Shown here: in pieces, positions 54,581 to 64,000 of the stretch
Position numbering within the stretch: position 1 is the first letter of the stretch
Layout: each line of letters opens with the position of its first letter
From: Clitoria ternatea
Taxonomy: Eukaryota > Streptophyta > Magnoliopsida > Fabales > Fabaceae
Assembly (NCBI GenBank): GCA_037962975.1
Contig: CM075676.1
Coordinates: 91,458,001 to 91,522,000 of the forward strand
Direction of reading: 5' to 3'
DNA: 64,000 nucleotides
Translations under genes and position numbers: made by a program
The notes under the pieces: model-generated
Told to the model about the DNA's origin: nothing
Database searches by the model: none
The model's input: only the letters and a program-made list of their open reading frames with translations

Positions 54581-56519
54581 ATTGGTGTGAACACCTCTTT
54601 TTGTCCGGCCAATTGGTACAGTTCCATCCTTTGGGCACTCTTTTCTGCGCATGGTTCACTTAAAAATCCATAACTCCTTCATACGACCTTCGATTTGCAC
54701 AAACCTGGTCTCCAAATTTCCATAACAAAATTTTCTACAACTTTTGTGAAGACCTTGAAGGCTATATCCTTACAAATTGGTACCGTTTTAATAATCTTCC
54801 TAGACCTATTCCAGTTTCATGACTGCTCTACACACCTTTAGGAAAAAATTCATATCTCCCTCATCTGATACTGAAATAACTCTAATCTTTTTGATATGGA
54901 TCCACATCAAGGAGATCTACAAACTTCATGAAGGGCACAAAAGCTAATTCTCCATCCATTTTGCCCAGTGAATTTATTTTTCTTGCAAATGTATTCCTGT
55001 CACACTCTGGAGCAGTTTTCGTAGATGGGCTATATCTCCCTCGTTTCTTGATGAAAATTTTTGTTCCATATATCAAATTGAAGCTAAGAGAAAGACCTAC
55101 AATTTTTATGTTAGAATCTCTTTCAAATTTGGCACGAATATATCCTTAAATATGCAAGCAAGTTTCATGATGAAGAGAATGGAACCCATCACCAAAATTA
55201 CTATGGTTTCCAATGCCCACCAATTTTGACCAAGTCTAAGTCTCTAAGCCAATCAATTGTCAATGCAAGAACAGCCTCCTCCTTCATTGTTAACGTGAAT
55301 TCATGGACTAAGGAGAAAGGATTTGTCATATTAAACAATTGAAGAAAAGTCTCCACCATGTCAACATGGAATAGCAACAAGTATATTTTAAAAATGCATT
55401 CTTGGCCTCATGGAAGCATTTCACAGTTTTGCTTCTCCAAAGAACCACATGAATGAATTCATTTATTCAAGCCAAGGACCCATGTTTTGACAAAAAGCAA
55501 GGCAACCCCATAAAGCTTTCCATTCTCTCAAAGCTTATCATGTTGAAAGCCACTCCAAAACACACCAAATATTTTTTATGTCACTTGTCTTTTTCATCTT
55601 GAATTCTCATGGTCAAAAGCAAGTCTAAGCATCAATATTTTGTGCAATCTTCTGCCCATTCACCTTATGCATTCACGGCCACTCCAAGAGCAAGCTCCAT
55701 GAGTCCATTATTTTATTCAAAAACTAAGCCTTCCTTTCTTAAATAATTCATACAGCCATATTGCACATCTACCCATCATTATTTTATTAAAACCATTCAT
55801 TCATCACAGCAAGATGGCAACGTGAATCAGACAATAGGCAAAGAGGAGAAATGCTCAAAGTTCTTATTAAATGTACAAGGTAGGCTCCATGTGGGGTTTC
55901 ATTGGAATTAAATTTTGGAGTGTATATGCATTGGTTGAACACTCACGGTCACAGGCTCCCATAATGCAAATAATAAGCCTTGAAATGCTATATTTTAATC
56001 AAGTATACATGCTCCACCAAGCCATGATTCCCACTGCCAAAGACAAGGAAACCACTCAATTTCATCATTTAAGTAATAAGCCCATGCTCTTTAGTTGGTC
56101 ACATGAAGAGCAAGACCATGGCATTTAAAGTCTTGATGATGAAACATTCCACTTTGTGTCTTGAATAATTCCCATGGCAGTAGAGAAAATTGAAAAGGGG
56201 GGAGGATTAAACAAAGAGCATAGTGCAGTATATGTGGAGCAAAAAAGGAAAGATTTCCTTCAAGAGAGACAAGAAAGCCAACGTGCAAAGGGCTACAAGG
56301 AGGAGGTTTTTGCTGGTGGAGAAGAAAAGAACAAGAAATAAAGGAAGTGCAATAGATTTTTTGGAGGATTTTCAGGGGCTTCAAGACCACTTGCAAGGGT
56401 GGAAGTCCAGCTAGAATAACCACTCAACTTAGTGTCATCCTCTTCATCCTCCATCAAAGCAGTAAGTGGAGCTTCCACTTTCGAATTTTTATACAACAAG
56501 AGGGGCAAGGAATAGAAGC

Positions 56520-56527
56520 TATAAATA
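56520..56527 (+). promoter_or_regulatory. TATA box of LTR C
   Basis: TATAAATA in agctataaatacccctctg, the usual plant LTR promoter context. Confidence 0.6.
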
Positions 56528-56647
56528 CCCCTCTGTACAGAAGAAGGGGGGTTCGGAGATTTTCTTCTAGAGAGGCTTGGAAAAGATATTCTAGAAAGGA
56601 GATTATCTCAACATTCTTGAGTTTTGGAAGGCACTTCTGGATTTTTT

Positions 56648-56771
56648 ACAGTAGAAATTCACAGTAACAGCGACAGTAATAGCAACAACAGTAACAGCAA
56701 TAGCAACAACAGCAACAATAAGCAAGAACTCAATCAGTGAGCAAGAATATTTATATATATATATATATATA
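56648..56771. repeat. CAGTAA/CAACAG microsatellite and (TA)n run
   Basis: acagtaacagc- and aatagcaacaac-type hexamer repeats (56648-56720), then an uninterrupted TA run at about 56752-56771. Confidence 0.85.
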
Positions 56772-57502
56772 TTGTGAAAACAGTGTTTATTTTCCAAAAG
56801 GTTGAATTTTTGTATAAGGATCAGATTAGTATTGTTGAATTGGACTCTCTTTTCTCTGCTGTCTCTTGTCGTTATTACGATTTGGTTTTACGGTAGGATA
56901 TTATGATGTATGTTTGAATCTCTACTCAATCTCTGATACTCTTTCTGTTCATGTTACTGTTCCCGTTTATTTGCTGCTCAATATTATTGCTAAAATTGTT
57001 GGTATATATTTTAGTTCTGTACAAATTTAATTTTTCAAAGGTAGTTGCGATCTTAATTTTATTGCCCAGAATATTAATCCTATTACAAGGAATCAACCGT
57101 CTATATATTGTTTCTTTTTCCGGATAATTCATTCACTGTATAGTTAGGGTATAATTTTCTTTTAAGGCACTCGCTTGTCTTTGAAAGAATCGGGTTGTAC
57201 AAAGCTTAACAAAATGTGATTGTTCATGTCTTTTTTATTTAGTTTGTTTTTTTCGTTATTTCAAAATTGTGTCTAACTCAACATTATCTTCAACCAAAAA
57301 ACATTACCCATTTTTCACTTTAGTAAGTCTGTGTGTTCTTTGTCTAGTTTTTGATAAATTTTTACTATTTGATTTTTAAAAAATTGTTTTACCAAAAAGA
57401 GGTTAATTTAGACAAGACGTCTTGTTACCCTTTTTAAATTTTCAATCGGTTGTTATTTATTAAATAATAATATTTCAAAAAAGAATCAACTTAGACATGA
57501 CG

Positions 57503-59940
57503 TGTAACATCCCAAAATTTATGATTCTTAGAAAATAATTTATTAAGGATTAATGGAGAATTTCCGAATGAAATTTCGAGTGAATACTGTCTGAAATAAG
57601 TCATTCCGAGTGAAAATGAATATGATTCCGAGTGAAATAAGACCGAGAAAACTACTTCTAAGTGAAGTCAAGATGTTTCCGAGTGAAACATCATTAAGAG
57701 AATCATTTTTGAATAAAGAAAAACTGTGACCGAGTGAGACACTTTTGAGTAAGGCAAAATCCGAGTGAAACGTCTCCAAGTGAACCATTTTTGAATGGAT
57801 ATTTTTCGAGAGAAGTACTTCCAAAAGAAAGAGAAGCTTTGATTTCGGATAAGTACTTCACGAGCAGATATTTTTGAATAGTGATTGAGTGGAGTATCTC
57901 CGAGTTATGTGACATTCCGAGTGAAGTGTCTCTGAGTGCAATACTTCCGAGAGGGATGGCACCGAGTGAGATGTTTCCAAGTGAAATAGCGTCAAGTGAG
58001 ATATTCCTGACTTCCAAGTGGTGTGGCACCGATTAGGATATGCCGAGTAAGTCTTTTTCAGGGAGAGTACTTCTGGACAGAGAAAGACTTTAACTTTGAA
58101 TGAGTATATTCTGAGTGAATGGTTCCAAGGGAAGTAAACGACCGTGTGATAAATTCATTCAATTCGTGTTCGGTTAGAGTTGCTGAGTTTGTACTCGGGT
58201 TCGTCTTCGAAATGGTCTTTGATTCCGAGTGACCCTTTCGAGTGGAAAGATTTCCGAGAGAGGATTGTCTTCAAACTCCGAGTGATTTTTAGATGGAAGA
58301 CTCCCAAGTGACGCAAGTGAAGGTTTGACTCGGACAGGAATATAACTGAGTGAGCTGTCTGAATGAGATATTTCCGTGTGAGGTATTTTCGAGGAAGGAA
58401 AGCTGGGTGTTTCATGGATGGAACCTTTTCGAGTGAATTTCCTCCGAATGAAGGAATTCTAAACGGACAGAGGCTTTCTCAGAAAGATGTGCCTAGAACA
58501 AAACCGAGTCAGAATTAATAATTATTTTAATTATTAAAGCTTTCCACGTCACTCTGTTCTTCTACATTCTAGTAGATTCATTTTTCTGATATTTTCTAAG
58601 TATGGGACCCTCTTTGATGTGCTGTCCCTTTTAATTAAATGCTTATTCCTTCCTTATCATTTGAAGATACGTGTAGCAGACAATTTCCTATCTTTCACGT
58701 CTCTCTTTTACATGAACGATATATATATCAACTTCTACTGTTAAACGAGTTTAGAAACTTTTGAAAGTGAAAACATTATCTATAATCTTTTTCTTCCAAC
58801 CCTTGCTGGAAACCATCAACGAAGAAGAAGAAATTAATCTTCCTTTCTTCTCTTTCACGTGAACGTTTGGATTTCATAAGTAAGAAAGCTTGGACTGATT
58901 CAGTACTACAATTCCAATCGGAATTTGTGAAGCTAAGGTTGAATAGAGCTTGAAGAATTACTGGAACTTTTATTTCCAGGTAGGGGGAGCGTTACATTTC
59001 AAATGAATAGTTTATCAATGGATTTGGGGTGTTATTATTATATACATATGATATGTGTGTGAATTATTGTGTGAGACCCCGATTATATGACGTTTTATGT
59101 TTTCATATCTTCCATTCATATTATGGATATTGATATGTGATTGATGATGATGATATGAATGTTATTCATGAATTTTCATGATATGTATAAATGCATGGGA
59201 TGCATATTGAACAACATGTGATGCTTGTGTGATGAATGAATATGAAATATAATGTGGTTTCCACAAAAGACCTTAGGTGGGACTCAAGGCAAAAGACAAA
59301 AGACCTTGGGTGGGACTCAAGGCAACCTCTTGAGTGGGGCTCAGGGTTTTAGCCCGTGGCACTAACCGTTGTCATTGAGAGTGATGGTGTCACATGAGGG
59401 TGCAAACGGTTTGGTACCAGTAAAACGGCCGGATCAGCTGAGAGCTGAGTTATGGCTCGGGAAGCCAGTGTTGCAACACAATTAATAGACTTAATAATGG
59501 ATCCATTTGATTGAGCATGTGTGTGTGCTGATACATAAATGTTATTGAGAATAACATGCTGTTTATGATGAGTTTGTATGGTTCGGTAGTATTATATATA
59601 TAGCTATGAATTAGACTTTTTAATCCGATTCAATAACTATTATTTGATATGTTTATGCTCACCCCTACTTCTTATTATTTTACAGTGGATGTAGGACACA
59701 ACAATGATATGTGAGGTCACTCAGCTGCTCGGATTGTACATAGTTGTTTTTGGTAGAAGCCTTGGCCGGCTCCTGTGTATACCGACTTGTTATATTTTCT
59801 TTGTATATTAAATGGGCCGGTCGGCTATTGTAAAAATGACAGTATTATTATTTAACTCAAATTCTGTTTTAATATTTGAATTATTTGCGAAAAATTTATT
59901 TGATTATTGAAATTTTTATTTTAAAATTAAGAACGTTATA
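57503..59940 (+). mobile_element. D: solo LTR nested in C
   Basis: Starts TGTAACATCCC and ends GAACGTTATA (the end is TGTTACA in related LTRs). It is flanked by tgacg (57498-57502) and cgacg (59941-59945), a 5-bp duplication with one mismatch. It interrupts a repeat of LTR C: gacatgacg on the left continues as gacgtcttgtt on the right. 2438 bp, no coding. Contents include CCGAGTGA repeats (57560-58480), a duplicated agacct.ggtgggactcaag segment (59262-59330), and a 3' part of the style of Tekay-like LTRs. Confidence 0.75.
57560..58480. repeat. TTCCGAGTGAA-type degenerate repeats in D
   Basis: Around nine perfect CCGAGTGA words and many variants (tttcgagtga, ctccaagtga) at irregular 15-60 bp spacing. 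Apparent minus-strand frames here are Ser/Leu-rich repeat products and not genes. Confidence 0.75.
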
Positions 59941-59945
59941 CGACG

Positions 59946-60300
59946 TCTTGTTGATTTTCTCCCTTTTCCCTGGTTGTCATCATTCTTCACAAAAATCGAG
60001 TTAATTTGGACATGACATCTTGTTAACTCCTTTCACCGGTCAACTTTATACCTTGATGGAAAATGACTAATTTGGACGAGACGTCCTGTTAGCATTCTTT
60101 CTCTTTCGTACATTCCACCGTTAAAAGCCGGGATTAATTTGGACGTGACGTCCTGTTAATCCCTCATATTCCTGATTTGGTATCTCGACGAAAGAATGAC
60201 TAATTTAGATAAGATGTTTTGTTAGCTTCCTTTCCTCTTTTCCACGTTTTCCACCCATTAAAGTCAGGATTAATTTGGACGATACGTCCTGTTGATCTTA
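59946..60300 (+). repeat. TTAATTTGGAC-ACGTCCTGTTA repeats in C
   Basis: Five copies at about 65-70 bp spacing (near 60000, 60066, 60132, 60199, 60268). Two further copies lie left of D (57402-57427 and the one D interrupts at 57487). The core is taatttggacgagacgtcct with a shared pyrimidine-rich spacer. Confidence 0.8.
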
Positions 60301-60606
60301 CTCTGAGCTTTTTCACTCATTTCGTCTGTCTCCTTCAATTTTTTTAGAAAGAAGAAATAAATACAATTTTAAGGCTATCCATGATGCGTATTTTCAACAT
60401 TGGTACTGTTTTTAATAGGCGATATGCGGTGCTAATACCTTCCCCACTCGTAACCGACTCCCGAACTCGAATCTCAATTTTTTTGCCAGTGCTTTGTGAA
60501 AGGTTTTTCCCAACGTTTTTCCTATGGATAAAAATGTTGGTGGCGACTCCCTGCTCCGTTTCAACATCTCTTCCGCCGTCGCCGCGATCCCGGTCGTGAC
60601 AATTGG

Positions 60607-61240
60607 CATGACACCTTTTGAAGCATTATATGGAAGAAAATGTAGGACCCCGCTATGTTGGTTTGAGACTGGTGAAAACTTGATGCTAGGACCAGAGTTG
60701 GTACAATAAACCACAGATAAAATCAAAATGGTTCAGGAAAAGATGAAGGCAGCACAAAGCAGGCAGAAAAGTTACTATGACAAAAGAAGAAAGCCGCTCG
60801 AATTTCAAGAAGGCGATCATGTATTCTTGAAAGTCACACCTACGACTGGGGTCAGTCGGGCAATGAAATCTCAAAAACTAACTCTTAGATTTATTGGTCC
60901 ATATCAAATAATTCAGAAAGTTAGTCCTCTTGCCTACCAAATAACATTACCAACTTTTCTTTCTAATATCCATAACGTTTTTCATGTGTCAAACTTACAA
61001 AAGTATATATCTGATCCTACACATGTTATAGAACCTGATGTCATACAAGTTAAAGATAATCTTACATATGATGCACCACCTGTCAGAATAGGTGACAGAA
61101 GAATAAAAAAGTTAAGAGACAAGACAATTCCGCTTGTAAAAGTCATTTGGAGTAAAACGAGAGGAGAAGATGCTACATGGGAACTAGAAACTGAGATGAA
61201 AGAATCTGATCCCCATTTGTTTTACTCAATAATGTAAATT
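60607..61240 (+). pseudogene. B integrase C-terminus with chromodomain-like tail
   Basis: Resumes MTPFEALYGRKCRTPLCWFE exactly where HASIG left off at 54585. After a TAA at about 60709, VQEKMKAAQSRQKSYYDKRR, GDHVFLKVTPTTGV, LRFIGPYQIIQKVSPLAYQI, IHNVFHVSNLQKY follow. The tail APPVRIGDRRIKKLRDK..IPLVKVIWSK..EDATWELE is the chromodomain-like region that tethers such integrases to chromatin. It ends at about 61237-61240. Confidence 0.9.
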
Positions 61241-61258
61241 TCGAGGACGAATTTTTCT

Positions 61259-61272
61259 AAGAGGAGTAGAGT
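61259..61272 (+). other. B polypurine tract
   Basis: AAGAGGAGTAGAGT directly before the 3' LTR, after the typical ttcgaggacgaat stretch of Tekay-like elements. Confidence 0.8.
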
Positions 61273-64000
61273 TGTAACACCCCTAATTTTATTTTTATAT
61301 TAAAATTTTGAAGGAATTAAATTATGGTTCTTTAGAACTTTTTAATCTACATATTATTTATGATTTTTTAGAATTTTTGAATTATTTTAATAAAATAATA
61401 TTTTTTAAATAATTTTAAATTCATATAAGTGACTTAAAATTAAAAATATTTATAAGAAAGTGATGTTAAATTTTAAGAAAATTCTCTAAAATCTATTTCA
61501 AGTTGACTTATCTAAAAATGATCGGTTTGAGAAAAATCTTGATTTTTACTAATCGTAAAAAAATCAGGAACGTATGAATAAATTTTTATTAACATAAAAT
61601 TTTGGATTTTTAAGATTTAAAGTTTATATTACTTATTATAAAATTAGTAAGGACTGGTATAATATCGCTAAATTTCTTGATTTTGAATATTTAAAATATA
61701 CCGAGTGAAAGGTTACTATTTGGCTTAATAATTCAGCCGACATTTACTATGTAAAACACTGTGCATGAACGAAAATTTCAAAGGTTGCACAGTAATCAGG
61801 AACGAAATTTTCAATTCTTGCATAGTACTTTTATATTAAAATATTTAAATGCATAGTAATTTCTTTGGCTATAAATACGGAGGAAGAGTAACGAAGAAAT
61901 TCAATTTCTGATTAAGTTTTCTTAATATAGTAGTGCTAGTGAGATAGTGGTGGAAGTAAGAGAGAGAAATAAAATTTTTTGGAAGAAGGTTCTGCTAAAA
62001 TTCTAAGTAAGAATACCTCTCTTTTATATTTTTTAAGGTTATTTTCATATCATTTTTAGAAATCTATTATTATACTGGAAATAATATTATTTTAAGTTAC
62101 TATTCTGAATAGTAAAACACTATTTCAATAGTAAATTACTATTCAAATAGTAAATTACTATTTATTGTTACTATTCTTGATTTACTATTTACCGTTACTA
62201 TTCACGATTTACTATTCATTATTCACTATTCACTATTCAAAATTTACCATTTCTGTTTTAAGTAGTAATCTTAATTTTCACCTTATGCCTTTACTGAAAT
62301 AGATTGGTATTAATATTTCTAGAAATCAGAGGCGCAAAGCAAACTCTCTTTGGTAACAATCAAGGTAAGTGAGAGTGAGATAAGAATATAATATAAAAAG
62401 ACATAAGAATAATAGGAGGTGTCCCCTACTCCTTTTAAATTTAATAATAATATTATTTTAAAATATTAACTTTTTAACTTAAAATTCATAATAAAATTTA
62501 AATAAATATCTGATGTAACTAACTCTAAAATACCTATGCAAATACCTGGATAACCTATGCGAACTGGACTGAACCTATGCAAGGACTTGGATTATTATGA
62601 CCTGTATGGACTGAACTATACCTATGCGAGGATTAGACTATATGGACCTACATAGACTCATGCGAGGAATGGACTATAAAGACTCAAAATCAATCTTATT
62701 AATCTAAATAACCATTAAGATTTGAATTACATTTATGAGTGATATTTAATTTATTTGAATTGTTTATAATTTGAGCATATAGCGAGTATGATGGAAAGCT
62801 AAAACTCAGTAAAAATTTTCTTACCTTACTCTTTAAATTTTTATTACTTTAAATCTTTTCTTCTTAGAAATTATTTTTATTAACTTTACTTTCAATATTT
62901 AGAATAAAAAAATAATTAGTATTTGTTTTAGAAAGAAGACATTTTATGAAAATTAATTTATAAAAAATTGAGACAATTAAATCTTGAATTAAAGAAAAAA
63001 TTTATAATTTTAAGTATTTTTGGATTATTTTCTTTTAGTAAAATAAAATTTTCAAAAGAAAACTATTTTATTTTTCCAACTTAATAACTAAAGATATTTG
63101 GAAATAATTGAGAATTCGATCTTGTTAAGATTCAATTTGAGACAGATTATGTAAAGTTTTATATGAGAAAGTTTTGAGATATTTAAGGCTTAGAAACTCA
63201 ATTTTAGTGAGATTCGAAAACTGACCCAAACTTATTTTTGTGGGACGGAAATTCAGAGAATTGAGAAAATGTACAGTTTATTGAAATGATGTTGTAAACC
63301 TTTAAGGTATTTAATAATTAAGTTTCTAAAAGCCTTAACCAACTAAATACGTGAGTAGTTCATGCATCATAAATCATTAAAGTGAAACAAAATGATATTG
63401 TCTGGGGATGGATTATAGAAACCGATGATACATTAGAGGAGACTTAATTACGAGCCTTGGGATGAGAGAGTGTGAAAGGGTGCTTCAGGGGACCTGGGTA
63501 GCTCCCTAGTGTCGGGTACTTTCACAATAAAAACTTTCTCAATCTGACTAGTCTCTAAGTGTTTCCATGTCAGTTGAGCTGTTCATATTATTATTATCCG
63601 GACTTATGGAACAGTATAAACTCCTGGTTGGCCCAGTGCAAATTAAAATTTAAGGGCCCACATATATAAGTAAGTTATAATGAATATATTACATAACATT
63701 CATGCATTCATAATTGATTGTGCATGTGATTGTGACTGATATTATTATGTATTGGTTTGTGAAAACCCTTTGTTGCTTATGTCTTATTCGAGAATATTAT
63801 ATTTTGTTTCTCACTCCTTTCTCCATGTTTTTGTTTCATATGTTTTAAATTAATGGTTCAGAGGGAAGGATCGAAGATTTTCGGCAGTAAATATAGTACG
63901 TTCTAGAAAGGGGGCTCGGTATGAATACCGTGGTCTAATGAATAAATAAAGTTATTAAGTAACTGCTTTTGGGCCATGGAGTTTCCTCTCTTTCTTATAA
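61273..64000 (+). repeat. B 3' LTR (truncated by window end)
   Basis: Starts TGTAACACCCC; 2728 bp are present. It holds a TATA box (ctataaatacgg, about 61870-61881), an AATAGTA-type array (62092-62245), the shared GC-rich block (63475-63540) and the GGGCCC segment. It carries the 1.5 kb absent from the 5' LTR. Confidence 0.9.

Larger units (their letters stand above)
54586..60601 (+). mobile_element. C: solo LTR of a long-LTR gypsy family, containing solo LTR D
   Basis: Starts TGTGAACACC and ends GGTCGTGACA, with perfect duplication attgg at 54581-54585 and 60602-60606 inside the B integrase. Without D it is about 3.57 kb and has no coding sequence and no internal repeat of its ends, so it is a solo LTR. 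It has a TATA box (56520-56527), and near its end ggtggcgactcc (60538-60549), a phrase I associate with Ogre/Tat-type LTRs. Lineage is tentative. 54586-56500 shows no other recognisable feature; its orientation is taken from the TATA box. Confidence 0.82.
49290..64000 (+). mobile_element. B: Tekay-like chromovirus, 3' LTR runs off the window
   Basis: 5' LTR 49290-50684, Met-type primer site, gag, protease, RT, RNase H, integrase (split by solo LTR C), chromodomain-like C-terminus, polypurine tract, and 3' LTR from 61273. Gypsy domain order and the VRI.DRR.K.LRDK.IPLVKV..SK...ATWE block define a chromovirus of the Tekay/Del type. Many stops and small deletions make it inactive. By comparison with the 5' LTR the 3' LTR should end about 184 bp past the window. 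Confidence 0.9.

Noticed and set aside
55000..56450. Host gene or exon in the region with several short frames
   Set aside because: Inside solo LTR C, bounded by a perfect target duplication; no domain, no plausible exon structure.
57543..58415. Minus-strand frames in solo LTR D
   Set aside because: Produced by the CCGAGTGA repeat; Ser/Leu/Phe-rich with no domain.

Overview
The window is nuclear DNA of a flowering plant, most likely a eudicot (species not identifiable). It contains plant Ty1/copia and several Ty3/gypsy lineages, a tRNA-derived SINE, a MITE-like repeat and a fragment of plastid atpA inserted in nuclear DNA. I find no host protein-coding gene; almost all of 3.3-64 kb is retrotransposon nested in retrotransposon.

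Layout. 1-2.9 kb: AT-rich flank with a 100-bp SINE (perfect 15-bp target duplication), a small MITE-like element and a decayed copia remnant. ~3.3-29.3 kb: a decayed minus-strand CRM-like gypsy element used as a landing site. Its integrase is split by a Tat-lineage element (E1, 4815-14603, TSD gatag), its protease by a plastid atpA fragment (~16832-17056), its gag-protease region by a solo LTR (A1, 17312-27553, TSD agtag) that itself holds a nearly intact copia (19211-25618, TSD tattt), and its 5' LTR by a second A-family LTR (A2, from 29342). A2 is split by a second Tat element (E2, 30691-47962, TSD gttat), whose gag is split by solo LTR A3 (32327-36137, TSD ttttg). A2 is split again by a Tekay-like chromovirus (B, 49290 to beyond the window), whose integrase carries solo LTR C (54586-60601, TSD attgg), which carries solo LTR D (57503-59940, TSD tgacg/cgacg). 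The deepest stack has five layers: CRM, A2, B, C, D.

The most interesting content is a gene carried antisense to gag-pol between pol and the 3' LTR of both Tat elements. It occurs three times: once in E1 (6302-8969, open) and twice in tandem in E2 (39905-42464 with one stop; 43964-~46480 with a decayed exon 1). Each copy has two exons joined by an 82-94 nt GT-AG intron at the same phase-1 position, and an AATAAA signal about 80-115 nt after the stop. Upstream there is a conserved block and, in two of three copies, a matching TATAAAAG box. Exon 1 encodes a domain resembling the plant 'putative gypsy type transposon' family; exon 2 encodes basic tracts, a long coiled coil and a conserved C-terminal block. 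Both host elements have lost protease and reverse transcriptase, yet keep this gene. Beside it lie repeated hairpin modules whose arms change in a compensating way. A second series of covarying mini-hairpins sits in the copia leader.
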